A stretch of DNA of 64,000 bases, from the NCBI GenBank assembly GCA_027484655.1, contig JAIXSM010000028.1, positions 1 to 64,000 of the forward strand. The letters run 5' to 3'. Below the pieces are notes generated by a model that had not been told where the DNA came from, did not search any database, and saw nothing but the letters and a program-made list of their open reading frames with translations. Both the position numbers and the translations under genes were made by a program. This document shows positions 16,945 through 25,123 of this stretch, piece after piece. This DNA comes from Hyphomicrobiales bacterium (GTDB lineage: Bacteria > Pseudomonadota > Alphaproteobacteria > Rhizobiales > Beijerinckiaceae). The stretch's first letter is position 1. Every line of letters starts with the position of its first letter.

Positions 16945-17967
16945 CTAGTTCCTGTGCGTCACCGCCTGCCGCGCCCGCTCCACAAGCTCGGGCGCGGTTG
17001 CATACGCGGCCGTGAGGATTTTCAGAACCTCATCACCGCTCACAGGCGAGACCTCAAGGCCCATCTTCTCAGCCTCCTCAACGAACGCCTTGTCGCGCAG
17101 GGTGTCCATGAAACCCTTCCGAAGCGCCGCGAGCCTGTCCCCTGGGACGCCGGGAGGCGCAGCGTAGGGGAACGCAATCTCCTGCCGCGAGAACACCAGC
17201 TCCATGACCTTGCGGTCGCTCGGATCCTTCACGAAATCTAGCGCGAGCGGCACATCAGGATAATCCGGGTGCTTGCGCAGCGCGATTTGCAGGAGGAGAT
17301 CAACCTTGTTCTCCTTCAGCCACTGCGGCCGCGTGGAGCGCAGCGTGCTGATGGATGAACCGCCCATGCCATCGACCTCCTTGCGCTCAATGGCCAGCAT
17401 GAAGTCGCCGGAGCCCTGGTAACCGGTCACAACTTTGAGCTTCGTTCCCAGCAGCGCATTGAGGACATACGGATACACAGCGCTATCGGCCCCGTGCCCA
17501 CTGGCCGGAACAACCATCGGCCGCGCGCGCAGATCCTCAATATTACGGAATTTGTTCTCTTTCGGCGCAAAGACGACGCTGACCTCTGAAGCGGGGCTGC
17601 CAATCCAGTTCAGCTTCAACGCGTCGAACTGAACGCCCTGCGCATCGAACAGTGGCTGTGTTGGAATGCTGCGCGAGAACGTTGCGAACTGCGTGCCGTC
17701 TCGCGGCGCATTGGTGTAAATATAGTTTGCTGCCGCCATTGAGCCGGCGCCTGGCATGTTGCGCACGATCACTGTCGGCGCGCCTGGCATGTGCCGCCCC
17801 ATATGGCGGGACAACGTACGCGAATACACATCGTATCCGCCGCCGACGCCGAAACCAACGACAATGGTCACGGCGTTGGCTTTGTAGAAATCCGCGACAG
17901 GATCGGCCGCTGCGTGCGACGCCAGACATGCTGACAAGATGGATGCGGCTATAACGGCATTTCGCAT
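16945..17967 (-). CDS. Bug-family solute-binding receptor, FYKG-like subgroup
   Basis: 340 residues from the ATG at 17967, chosen over 17985 because GGGAGGT lies 7 nt upstream of it. A signal peptide (RNAVIAASILSACLASHAAA) precedes DPVADFYKANAVTIVVGFGVG, the subgroup signature with FYKA instead of FYKG. RHMGRHMPGAP and NMPGAGSMAAANYI follow, then GYQGSGDFMLAIERKEVDG. It is a lone minus-strand gene between convergent VOC and the terminator of the next Bug gene. It has its own leader, so it may be transcribed separately. Ligand and transporter partner unknown. Confidence 0.9.
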   Translation of the reverse strand: MRNAVIAASILSACLASHAAADPVADFYKANAVTIVVGFGVGGGYDVYSRTLSRHMGRHMPGAPTVIVRNMPGAGSMAAANYIYTNAPRDGTQFATFSRSIPTQPLFDAQGVQFDALKLNWIGSPASEVSVVFAPKENKFRNIEDLRARPMVVPASGHGADSAVYPYVLNALLGTKLKVVTGYQGSGDFMLAIERKEVDGMGGSSISTLRSTRPQWLKENKVDLLLQIALRKHPDYPDVPLALDFVKDPSDRKVMELVFSRQEIAFPYAAPPGVPGDRLAALRKGFMDTLRDKAFVEEAEKMGLEVSPVSGDEVLKILTAAYATAPELVERARQAVTHRN

Positions 17968-17989
17968 GCGTGCGACCTCCCTCATGAAA

Positions 17990-18019
17990 AAACCCGCGGC
18001 GTTGGCGCGCCGCGGGTTT
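17990..18019 (-). terminator. strong intrinsic terminator after the Bug gene at 18025
   Basis: A 12-bp perfect stem AAACCCGCGGCG / CGCCGCGGGTTT with a 6-nt loop is followed on the minus strand by six T residues (AAAAAA at 17985-17991 on the plus strand). It sits 5 bp after the stop of the receptor gene at 18025-19047. Confidence 0.85.
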
Positions 18020-18024
18020 CGGTA

Positions 18025-19047
18025 TTACTGGTGAGGCATCCGAAGCCCCGCCGCGTCGACCGCCTCCCTGTAGGTTGGCCGGTCGCTCTCGATGGTCGCG
18101 GCAAATTCCTTCGCTGTGGACCCCACCGGCTCAATGCCCAGAGCTTCAAGCCTGCTGCGGATGGTCGGATCCTTTGCGGCGGCGGCGACCTGCGCCTCAA
18201 GCCGCGCGACAATGGCCGGCGACGTGCCTGCCGGCACGAAGAAACCGTTCCACGAGGATGTCTTGAACCCCGGGAAGATCGACGCCACAGGCGGAACGTT
18301 CGGAAGCTGCGGCATCGGCTTCTCGGAGGAAACAGCCAGCACGCGGATGCGGCCACCGTCCACGTGCTGCAACAGCTCGGACGCGTTGCCGAAGTAGAGA
18401 TCGGTTTCGTGGTTCAGCAACGCCTGCATGGCGGGCCCGCCGCCCTTGTAAGGCACAAACACGAAATCAACGCCCGCCTTCTTGCCGAAGAGCGCGGCGG
18501 AGAGATGCCCAATCGAGCCGGTGCCCGCCGACGCGACGTTCAACTTGTCCTTATGCCCCTTGGCGAACGTGATGAACTCCTGCACGGTCTTCACCGGCAA
18601 CGTAGCACGAACGCCGAGGATGAATGGACCTGTGCCGAAGATGCTCACCGGAAGAAAGTCCTTCTCCGGATCGTAGTTCACCTTCTGCATCATGGGCAGA
18701 ATAATCAGCTGACCAGCGGATGCGAAGAACAACGTCGATCCATCCGGATCCGACCGCGCCACTTGCGCTGAGGCGACAACGCCACCCGCCGTCGGGCGGT
18801 TCTCAACGATGAAGTTCTGGCCAAGGGAACGCGTCAGATAGTCGGCAGCGAGACGAGCCATGGTGTCGGTGTTGCCGCCGGCCGGGAATGGCACAACGAT
18901 GGTCACCGGACGCGTTGGCCACTCCTGCGCGGTCGCCGGCGCAACAACAGCGCCCAGCCCAGCAAAGCATGCCGCGGCAAGGAGAATACGGCGCGTCAGC
19001 GAGCGTCCCCTGCCCTCACGCGCGATTCCAGTATTCGAAAACATCAT
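18025..19047 (-). CDS. Bug/TctC-family solute-binding receptor, classical subgroup
   Basis: 340 residues from the ATG at 19047 (GGGAGC before it). The N-terminus is basic with a long signal peptide (RRILLAAACFAGLGAVVAPATAQ). The mature start EWPTRPVTIVVPFPAGGN is the canonical Bug motif, closer to the tctC product than to the FYKG group. Later VPYKGGGPAMQALLNHETDL fits the ligand-binding lobe. It lies downstream of the DUF1330 gene on the same strand and ends in a strong terminator. Probable carboxylate binder; no permease is linked. Confidence 0.93.
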   Translation of the reverse strand: MMFSNTGIAREGRGRSLTRRILLAAACFAGLGAVVAPATAQEWPTRPVTIVVPFPAGGNTDTMARLAADYLTRSLGQNFIVENRPTAGGVVASAQVARSDPDGSTLFFASAGQLIILPMMQKVNYDPEKDFLPVSIFGTGPFILGVRATLPVKTVQEFITFAKGHKDKLNVASAGTGSIGHLSAALFGKKAGVDFVFVPYKGGGPAMQALLNHETDLYFGNASELLQHVDGGRIRVLAVSSEKPMPQLPNVPPVASIFPGFKTSSWNGFFVPAGTSPAIVARLEAQVAAAAKDPTIRSRLEALGIEPVGSTAKEFAATIESDRPTYREAVDAAGLRMPHQ

Positions 19048-19112
19048 GATAGCTCCCGGAATGAGGAACAAACCTCGGATCTCAAGCAAGCATTGTTTAT
19101 GCCGAGCAAGAA

Positions 19113-19424
19113 TCAGTGATCCCCAGGCTGCGGGCCATCAAAACCCTCAACCAGAACGAACTCGCCGATGCTCTTGCCCACGCGGTGAGCACGCGCCGCC
19201 TGGTATTCGGACGAATTGAAATACGCCTTCGCCTGCTCATAGCTCTCAAATTCGAGAATAACGTTGCGCGGCCGCGCATCGCCATCCAGCGCCTCGTACT
19301 TGCCGCCGCGGGCCAGAATGCGGGCGCCATACTTCTTCATGGCGATGGAAGCTGCTTGCGCATACCGCATGTACGCGTCGTTATCGTCGACTGTCACACG
19401 CGCGATAATATAGCCCTTGGGCAT
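19113..19424 (-). CDS. DUF1330 small protein
   Basis: 103 residues with the dimeric alpha-beta barrel pattern of DUF1330. MPKGYIIARVTVDD at the start, ARGGKYEAL in the middle and the RNVILEFESYEQAKAYFNS segment near residue 60 are family hallmarks. These small proteins often accompany catabolic genes and some act on reactive intermediates, but no general reaction is known. It begins close to the divergent control region of the Lrp gene and is followed 65 bp later by a Bug receptor gene, so the pair may be an operon under that regulator. Confidence 0.88.
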   Translation of the reverse strand: MPKGYIIARVTVDDNDAYMRYAQAASIAMKKYGARILARGGKYEALDGDARPRNVILEFESYEQAKAYFNSSEYQAARAHRVGKSIGEFVLVEGFDGPQPGDH

Positions 19425-19768
19425 GACTACTCCTAGTCAATGAACGTCAGCTGGTCCCTTCAGCGTTTCCTCACACGCTTTTTTCCGCAGTCTACCGGGC
19501 GTGCCCGGTTTGACAAGCGCCACCTCACGGGCGCATGCCGCGATTTCAGGCAGCCCGTCAGGCATTACCATGGCGACTTGGTCGATCGAGCGCCGCACGT
19601 CCAGTCGCGTCAATCGCTCCGGTGCGCCCTGCGCTCCAACATCCTCACGCCTGAGGCGAAGCCGGGAGGGAAACCTTGCTTATTCGTTTTTGGACTTGTT
19701 ATCGCTGATGATATAAATGCGTGGAATTATCTTCCATATCTCGGCCGAATGTGGCTCAGGAGTTTCCA
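19425..19768. other. 344-bp divergent intergenic region
   Basis: No gene is seen. The region separates the DUF1330/Bug pair from the Lrp gene. Its right half is AT-richer than its surroundings (about 19675-19745) and holds a good promoter for the Lrp gene. The inverted repeat CCGGGCGTGCCCGG lies at 19496-19509 and could be an operator or structure for either direction. Confidence 0.5.
19690..19717 (+). promoter_or_regulatory. sigma70-like promoter of the Lrp/AsnC gene
   Basis: TTGGAC (19690-19695), a 16-bp spacer and TATAAA (19712-19717) stand about 50 bp before the Lrp start. Both hexamers are close to consensus, which is unusual in this GC-rich sequence. Confidence 0.55.
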
Positions 19769-20230
19769 ATGGCTGTCCTCGACGAGATCGATCGGAAAAT
19801 CCTCACCCTGCTTCAACAGGACAGCCGCCTCACCCTCCAGGAGATCGCCGACAAAGTGGGGCTCTCGCCCTCGCCGTGCCACAGGCGCATCCGGCTGCTC
19901 GAAGAGCGCGGGATCATCGCAGGGTATACGGCGACAGTGGATCAACGCGCCGTGGGCCTTCCGGTCAGCGTGTTCGTATCAATCAAGCTCGCGCGCCAGA
20001 AGGAAGAAGACCTGCAACGATTCGCCAAAGCTGTGGCGACGTGGCCCGAGGTGCTCGAGTGCTATCTGATGACAGGTCACCGTGACTACCTTCTGCGGGT
20101 CGTTGTTTTCGATCTGGCCGCTTACGAGCGCTTTCTCAAGCAGAAGCTCACACGGGTGGATGGCATCTCCTCGATCGAGTCCAGCTTCGCGCTTGATCAA
20201 ATCAAATACGCGACCGCCCTGCCCTTGTAA
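19769..20230 (+). CDS. Lrp/AsnC-family transcriptional regulator
   Basis: 153 residues from the ATG at 19769 (CAGGAG 6 nt upstream). The N-terminal helix-turn-helix is clear: DEIDRKILTLLQQDSRL, then EIADKVGLSPSPCHRRIRLL (about 24-43). The C-terminal RAM domain (about 65-150) has VLECYLMTGHRDYLLRVVV, a typical ligand-sensing sequence. The family responds to amino acids or related small molecules and acts on neighbouring genes. The divergent DUF1330/Bug genes and the downstream NmrA gene are its likely targets (inference from position). Confidence 0.95.
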   Translation: MAVLDEIDRKILTLLQQDSRLTLQEIADKVGLSPSPCHRRIRLLEERGIIAGYTATVDQRAVGLPVSVFVSIKLARQKEEDLQRFAKAVATWPEVLECYLMTGHRDYLLRVVVFDLAAYERFLKQKLTRVDGISSIESSFALDQIKYATALPL

Positions 20231-20253
20231 CGGCGACCGACCGCCGCAACGAT

Positions 20254-21129
20254 ATGGACATGACCAATATGAGCGGGATCGTTCTCGTCACCGGAGCCTC
20301 GGGGAAAACAGGCCGCCGCTGCATTGCACACCTCGTCAAGCAGGGCGTCCGCGTGCGCGCGCTTGTGCGACGTGACGAAGCTGCGCGCGAACTGCGCGAC
20401 GCAGGCGTCGAGGAAGCATGCATAGGCGATATGTTCGACACCAAGGTAATAGCGACGGCGTTGGCCGGCGTTGCGCAGGTTCTGCACATCTGCCCGCCGA
20501 TGCACCCTTCGGAGCACGAACTCGCCTGCGCCATGATAGATGGGTCGAAGCGGGCCGGCGTGCGCCGGTTCGTCATGTGGTCGGTGCTGCATCCGCACGC
20601 GGCCGTTCCGCATCATCAACGCAAGCAACGGGCGGAGGCAGACCTGATCGAGTCCGGACTGTCGTTCACAATTCTTCAGCCCGGACGCTACATGCAGCAC
20701 TTGGAAACCATCTGGGGCGCCGTGCGCACGCAGGGCTTGCACAGTTTTCCATTCTCGACTCGCTCTCGCTTCAGTCTCGCCCATCTTGATGATCTGGCGG
20801 CCGCCGCCACACGCGTGCTCACTGAAGATGGACATGAGAACGCTATTTATGAACTCGCCGGCCCCGAGGCTCTGACACAGCAGGATTGCGCGCGGATACT
20901 CTCGGAAGCTCTCGGGCGAACCGTCAACGCCCAAGCGGCGTCAATCGACGAGGCTGTCGCCAAGGGCAGAGCGGCTGGACTCCCCGAATGGCGGATCGAG
21001 ACGCTCGCCATCATGAATCGCCACTATGACGCACACGGCCTCGAGGGAAACCCGAACGTGCTTCGCTGGCTGCTGGGACGCGAACCGAAAACATTCCGCG
21101 AGTACGTGCAGGAGATGGGCAGCGTTTAG
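20254..21129 (+). CDS. NmrA-like atypical SDR NAD(P)-binding protein
   Basis: 291 residues. The N-terminus carries LVTGASGKTGRR (Rossmann TGxxGxxG, about residues 11-22). The body has VRALVRRDEAARELRDAGVE and later FTILQPGRYMQHL, the pattern of NmrA/SDR-a5 proteins such as azoreductase-like and triphenylmethane reductases. It lacks the YxxxK of classical SDRs, as is normal here. Alternative in-frame ATGs at 20260 and 20269 exist and no start has a strong ribosome site. It follows the Lrp gene on the same strand by 23 bp. It could be a redox sensor or a reductase. Confidence 0.85.
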   Translation: MDMTNMSGIVLVTGASGKTGRRCIAHLVKQGVRVRALVRRDEAARELRDAGVEEACIGDMFDTKVIATALAGVAQVLHICPPMHPSEHELACAMIDGSKRAGVRRFVMWSVLHPHAAVPHHQRKQRAEADLIESGLSFTILQPGRYMQHLETIWGAVRTQGLHSFPFSTRSRFSLAHLDDLAAAATRVLTEDGHENAIYELAGPEALTQQDCARILSEALGRTVNAQAASIDEAVAKGRAAGLPEWRIETLAIMNRHYDAHGLEGNPNVLRWLLGREPKTFREYVQEMGSV

Positions 21130-21142
21130 TTATGCTAAACGC
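21122..21142. terminator. hairpin spanning two convergent stop codons
   Basis: The perfect 8-bp stem GCGTTTAG-TTATG-CTAAACGC covers the TAG of the NmrA gene and the TAA of the isochorismatase gene, which end on adjacent bases (21129 and 21130). It may terminate both transcripts or shield their ends. There is no T-tract. Confidence 0.4.
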
Positions 21143-21759
21143 GTCATCACTTCGTCGGTCGTGTGTAGGTCCGCATACTTCTGCCGCATGTCGAACAGAT
21201 TTGCTTCGTGCGGACCTGTCGCGCGGTCACCTACGCCGTCGGAAACCACAACTGTGCGGAAATTGTAGCTCATAGAATCCACAACGGTCGCCCGCACGCA
21301 GCCCGAGGTGGTCGCCCCGGTGATGAGCAGCGTATCCACCCGCCTGCGGATCAGCCAAGCAGCCAGATCCGTGCCGAAGAACGCGGAAGGTTGCGTCTTG
21401 CGCAGCACATACTCTCCAGCGATGGGCGCGAGGTCATCAACAACCTGGCTTGCGTGACTGCTTTCGGTGAGCACGCGCAGCGTTGGCGCCTTCATGCAGA
21501 ACACGCCAGCGTCAGACCCGTCATCCGCGTAGACCACGCGCGTGAAACACACGGGCAAGCCCTTCCCGCGAGCGAACGCGAGAAGGCGTTTTGTGTTGGC
21601 GATGGCCTGGGGAATATTGCCGCCGCCGAACATCTGCGGATCGTTAAACCCGTTGACGAAGTCAACGATGAGCAACGCAGGCGCCTCGCCGAAGCCGGAG
21701 GAAGCCCCAAATCCCTGCTTCGCGTAAACGTCTGCGCCGCTCATGGCCGCCTCATCCAT
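21130..21759 (-). CDS. isochorismatase-family amidohydrolase (N-carbamoylsarcosine/maleamate amidase-like)
   Basis: 209 residues from the ATG at 21759, whose codons overlap the upstream stop (ATGGATGA). A second ATG at 21744 is possible. Seen: GFGEAPALLIVDFVNGF with Asp33, RKTQPSAFFGTDL with Lys121 and GATTSGCVRATVVDS with nucleophile Cys154, a complete Asp-Lys-Cys triad. The GFG...PALLIVDF start and SGCVRAT context are like N-carbamoylsarcosine amidase and the maleamate amidase NicF. It probably hydrolyses a C-N amide bond late in the pathway encoded by this operon. It is the last gene of the set. Confidence 0.9.
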   Translation of the reverse strand: MDEAAMSGADVYAKQGFGASSGFGEAPALLIVDFVNGFNDPQMFGGGNIPQAIANTKRLLAFARGKGLPVCFTRVVYADDGSDAGVFCMKAPTLRVLTESSHASQVVDDLAPIAGEYVLRKTQPSAFFGTDLAAWLIRRRVDTLLITGATTSGCVRATVVDSMSYNFRTVVVSDGVGDRATGPHEANLFDMRQKYADLHTTDEVMTRLA

Positions 21760-22675
21760 TCCAGAGGTGCGAGAACTCAGTGGCGACCACATCTTCGTAG
21801 GCGACCTGCCCGGAGATGAGGCCCATGTTGCGCTGGAACTGCGCCATGCCGTCCACGAACTCGCGCGAGATGTTCGCGGTGTAGAAGGGCAGATCGCGCT
21901 GCACAACGTCAGCGATCAATCCCGCCTCTTCGGCAGGAAACAGCGCCTTGCCGACCTTTGTTGCAAGAGACACGTCGGCGATCAGCGCCTTCTGTGTCTT
22001 CACCAGCGCGCGCACCGCGGCCTCAACGGCGCCCTTGTCGCGCTTGATCACGGCGTCGGATGTAATCAGCGCCGGCTGCGTATAGTTGATCGCGCCAGCA
22101 GGGCCATCGCCGCGGCGCGCATCGATGATGATGTCGCCCCAGCCGTTGCGGACAGCGACTTCTGCGCCCATGCCGTTTGCCCAGAAGCCATCAATTAGCC
22201 CAGCGCCAAGCGCCTTTGCGGCAGCGACGCCGAAGTTCTTGTTCTCGCCAAGAAACGCGCCGGGCACCGGACCGATCTTCACATCTGTATCCGGATTGAT
22301 GCCGCTTTCAATCAGCAACCGCTTGAGCCCGAGATCGACCAGCGGCGCTGCGCCGATGTTGAGCCCCTTGATCGCGTTGATGTCGCCCTTGCGCGCCTTC
22401 AGATCCTTACGCAGAACGAGGAACCAGTACATGTTCTGCGCAAGAGCGCCGAGGAGCTTGCCGCCCTTCCATTCAGGAAACGCAAACGGCACGCTGTGGG
22501 CAGAGCCGCCGACGAAGTCGATGCCGCCATCGCGCAACACTTCGAGCGTCTTGTTCACCGGAAAGATCAGCTCGAGTTGCATGTCGAGCCCTTCTTCCTT
22601 GAAGAAGCCCAGCTCCACCGCGGCGACCGCGGGGAAGTAGGAGTTCGAGATCATGTCTGGAATGGCGATCTTCAT
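21752..22675 (-). CDS. NMT1/THI5-like (ABC-type) substrate-binding-domain protein without a signal peptide
   Basis: 307 residues with the pattern of nitrate/sulfonate/taurine or thiamine-precursor binding proteins: FPAVAAVELGFFKEEGLDMQ near the N-terminus, DFVGGSAHSVPFAFPEW and LNIGAAPLVDLGLKRLL. The surprise is the start MKIAIPDMISNSYFPAV, which goes straight into the first beta strand with no leader. No ABC permease or ATPase is nearby. Either the upstream signal was lost, a start was misjudged (no better start is visible), or the protein works in the cytoplasm as a ligand-binding or catalytic member of the operon. Confidence 0.8.
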   Translation of the reverse strand: MKIAIPDMISNSYFPAVAAVELGFFKEEGLDMQLELIFPVNKTLEVLRDGGIDFVGGSAHSVPFAFPEWKGGKLLGALAQNMYWFLVLRKDLKARKGDINAIKGLNIGAAPLVDLGLKRLLIESGINPDTDVKIGPVPGAFLGENKNFGVAAAKALGAGLIDGFWANGMGAEVAVRNGWGDIIIDARRGDGPAGAINYTQPALITSDAVIKRDKGAVEAAVRALVKTQKALIADVSLATKVGKALFPAEEAGLIADVVQRDLPFYTANISREFVDGMAQFQRNMGLISGQVAYEDVVATEFSHLWNG

Positions 22676-22705
22676 CGGTTTGGTCCTTCCCCTCTGGTCG
22701 TTTGT

Positions 22706-23914
22706 TCAGTTGATTGATTGCGCGCGACGGAAACCCTCGATCATCGCAACGCGCATCAGGTACGCGTGGAGCTTGTCGCGGTCCGCGACGATGCCGCGCA
22801 ACTCGTTGTAGAACTTCTCCCGCTCGACCGGGTCTTTCTGCTCGATGTTGCGCTTGTTCTCGATGGTCTGGCGCTGCAGAAACTCCTGCGCGACAGTACG
22901 GCGCTGGCGGTCGTACACGTCGAGGAGATCCTCGCTCGCCCCTTCGAGAATGATGCGCGAGAGCTTGTCCACCAGATTGAACGAGTCATGCAAACCAAAG
23001 TTCATGCCCATGCCGCCGAGCGGATTGTTGATGTGGGCCGCGTCGCCCGCCACCAGCAAACGCCCATCCCGGTAGCTTGACGCCACGCGCTGATGCACAT
23101 CGTAGAGATTGCGATGATACATCTCATAGGCGCCGTCCTTGGGGTTGAACCCCTGAATGCGCGCCTGCACTGACGCTTCATCGAACAACTGCTCCTGACT
23201 CGCGTCCGGCGGCGCCGGGAAAACAACGCGCCACATGCCCTTCCCGTCATGGCCGGGCACCTTGAACAGCGCGCACCACTCCTCGGGGTCGGCGATGTAG
23301 TTGGTGATCGCGTATCCATGCTGCGCGAAGTCATAGCGCGTGCTGAGCACGAGGAAGCGCTCGGGATACGTGAAGCCGTCGAACTTTACGTTCATCGACT
23401 TGCGAACCTGGCTGCGGCCACCGTCGCAACCCACCATAAACGAGCCGCGCCAGACACGCTCGCCCTCATCGGACTGCACCGTGACCGACACACCATCCGC
23501 ATCCTGCTCCACCTTCATGACGCGATGGCGCATCAAGATCGGATTGGAGGGATACTCCTTCAGCAAGATGTCACGCAGAATGTAGCAGATCCTGTGCTGC
23601 TCAAGCATAAGCCGGAACGGATAACGGGTCTGATCTGCAAGCACACCAAGATCAAAGTCGGCGATGAGGCCCGCCTTGCGGTCACGGTAGTGATAGTTAT
23701 TTACAATGAAGCCCTGCGCCATCATCGCTTCAGTGACGCCGCTTTCCTCGAAGAGTTCGAGCGTCGGCGGATGAATGGTTCCAGCGCGCGGGTCGTCGAA
23801 GATTTTGTCGCCGCCTTCGAAAAGCACGAACGGAATTCCCCGGCGCGCAAGGAGAAGCGCCGTCGTGAAGCCCACGGGGCCTGCGCCTGCGATCAGTACC
23901 GGATGCTTGAGCAT
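22706..23914 (-). CDS. FAD-dependent aromatic hydroxylase (UbiH/PHBH family), copy 1
   Basis: 402 residues from the ATG at 23914. Seen: the GAGPVG dinucleotide motif (10-15), the DG motif VGCDGGRSQVRKS and the FAD ribityl motif LLVAGDAAHINNPLGGMGMN. These three define class A flavoprotein monooxygenases, which hydroxylate phenols and N-heterocycles using NAD(P)H and O2. It is a paralogue of the protein at 25124-26356, with matching length and motif spacing. Two hydroxylases in one operon suggest two successive ring oxidations or two related substrates. Confidence 0.93.
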   Translation of the reverse strand: MLKHPVLIAGAGPVGFTTALLLARRGIPFVLFEGGDKIFDDPRAGTIHPPTLELFEESGVTEAMMAQGFIVNNYHYRDRKAGLIADFDLGVLADQTRYPFRLMLEQHRICYILRDILLKEYPSNPILMRHRVMKVEQDADGVSVTVQSDEGERVWRGSFMVGCDGGRSQVRKSMNVKFDGFTYPERFLVLSTRYDFAQHGYAITNYIADPEEWCALFKVPGHDGKGMWRVVFPAPPDASQEQLFDEASVQARIQGFNPKDGAYEMYHRNLYDVHQRVASSYRDGRLLVAGDAAHINNPLGGMGMNFGLHDSFNLVDKLSRIILEGASEDLLDVYDRQRRTVAQEFLQRQTIENKRNIEQKDPVEREKFYNELRGIVADRDKLHAYLMRVAMIEGFRRAQSIN

Positions 23915-23936
23915 GGTGAATAAGTCCTCGATCGCG

Positions 23937-24707
23937 TCAGAAACGTTCCAACAACCAACCGCGACCGAAGAACTTGTCATCGATGCCGTGGGCGCGGAGC
24001 GCGTGCCAGATGGTGGCGACGTTGATGGGAATGACAGGCTTACCAAGCTGTTTTTCCAGCGTCGGGAAGATGTCGAGTGTTGAGAGATTCGTGCCCGCCT
24101 GCACAATGGCGTCCACGTCGGCGCCGTCGAGCTGGCGCAGCACGGTGTCGATCACCTCGCGCGGCGGCGTATGCGCAATTGACGTTGCAGTGTCGCACTT
24201 GAGGCCGACGACGTTGGTGACCTCATAGCCGGACTCTTCGAGAAAGCGACGCACCTGCACGTCGCCCACGGACTGGTATGGCGTGAGCGCAGCCACACGC
24301 TTGGCGCCGAACGCATCCAGTGCGGCCTTGAGGGCGGCGGCCCCGCTTGTCAGTCCAATATCGGGGCCGATGGAGTCACGCAGACGCGCCTCAAACTCCA
24401 CGTTGCCTTCAAGGCCGCCCCAGAAGGTTTCCGCCGACATGCCCATCATGATGTAGGTGGGCTCGCAGGTCATCACATCGCGCATCGCGTCCGGAATGGT
24501 TTCCCGGATGGCGTCGATGAAGGCGAGAAACATGTCGTCGCTTGAGAGATCTGGCTGGCCCACGAAGAAGCGGGCGAAGTGCCACGTCACGCCCGGCGCC
24601 ATGATCTGCTGGCAGTCGTATTCCACGCCGATGTTCGTCGAGGGAATGATGACGCCAATGCGCCCTCTCTTCCCGATCCAAGGCTCCTGCGGCTTCAGTA
24701 TTTTCAT
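23937..24707 (-). CDS. maleate isomerase/arylmalonate decarboxylase-like protein lacking catalytic cysteines (copy 3)
   Basis: 256 residues from the ATG at 24707. The superfamily marks are RIGVIIPSTNIGVEYD (STN at 23-25), IMMGMSAETFWGG (87-98), LTPYQSVGDVQV (141-152) and IVQAGTNLSTLDI (201-213). In maleate isomerase the two nucleophiles fall in the second and fourth of these motifs. Here they read GMS and AGTN, without Cys. It is much more distant from the 9-11 kb pair than those are from each other, yet shows the same loss. Position between a cupin and a FAD hydroxylase gene makes it a likely step, or an isomerase-derived decarboxylase, of the same pathway. Confidence 0.82.
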   Translation of the reverse strand: MKILKPQEPWIGKRGRIGVIIPSTNIGVEYDCQQIMAPGVTWHFARFFVGQPDLSSDDMFLAFIDAIRETIPDAMRDVMTCEPTYIMMGMSAETFWGGLEGNVEFEARLRDSIGPDIGLTSGAAALKAALDAFGAKRVAALTPYQSVGDVQVRRFLEESGYEVTNVVGLKCDTATSIAHTPPREVIDTVLRQLDGADVDAIVQAGTNLSTLDIFPTLEKQLGKPVIPINVATIWHALRAHGIDDKFFGRGWLLERF

Positions 24708-24727
24708 AATTACGCCCCCGGCCTGGG

Positions 24728-25108
24728 TTACGCGGGATCGAAGTAGTGGAGCTCGAAGAGAATGCAGCCGGCCTCCGACTTGAACGGCCCGTGATACACG
24801 CCCGGCGGACGGCACGCGTAGGTGAACGGCTTGAAGGACTCGCCGCCCTGTCCATTCACGTCGTTGCCAACGGTTAGATCGCCGGAAACGAGGAAAACCT
24901 CTTCCCAGTACGTGTGAACGAACGGCGCAGTGGTGTACACGCCCGCGTCGAACCTCAGCAGGCGAGAGCGGCTGCCGCGCTTATTATCTTCGTCCAGAGC
25001 GCCGGAAAGTATCTTCTGCTGAATGCCAGCGGGATACCCCGGGGGCGTTTCCCAGCCAGAATTCATGTCCAGCGTCTTGAACTCGTCATGCAGCTTGTTG
25101 ATGGCCAT
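24728..25108 (-). CDS. single-domain cupin protein
   Basis: 126 residues. A conserved cupin half-motif VHTYWEEVFLVSGDLTVG (His65, Glu69/70) is followed by PPGVYHGPF (His106) and ELHYF near the end, enough ligands for a metal site. It resembles small acetylacetone-dioxygenase-like or ChrR-like cupins that bind Fe or Mn. It lies 15 bp after FAD hydroxylase copy 2 and 20 bp before the isomerase homologue, so it is probably a ring-cleaving or isomerising enzyme of the operon, or an accessory protein. The reaction is unknown. Confidence 0.82.
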   Translation of the reverse strand: MAINKLHDEFKTLDMNSGWETPPGYPAGIQQKILSGALDEDNKRGSRSRLLRFDAGVYTTAPFVHTYWEEVFLVSGDLTVGNDVNGQGGESFKPFTYACRPPGVYHGPFKSEAGCILFELHYFDPA

Positions 25109-25123
25109 TGTTCCGCTCCGGCG

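Noticed and set aside
20254-21129. NmrA-like protein as photosynthesis or carotenoid enzyme
   Set aside because: It is far from the cluster, next to an Lrp regulator, and its motifs fit a general redox sensor or reductase.
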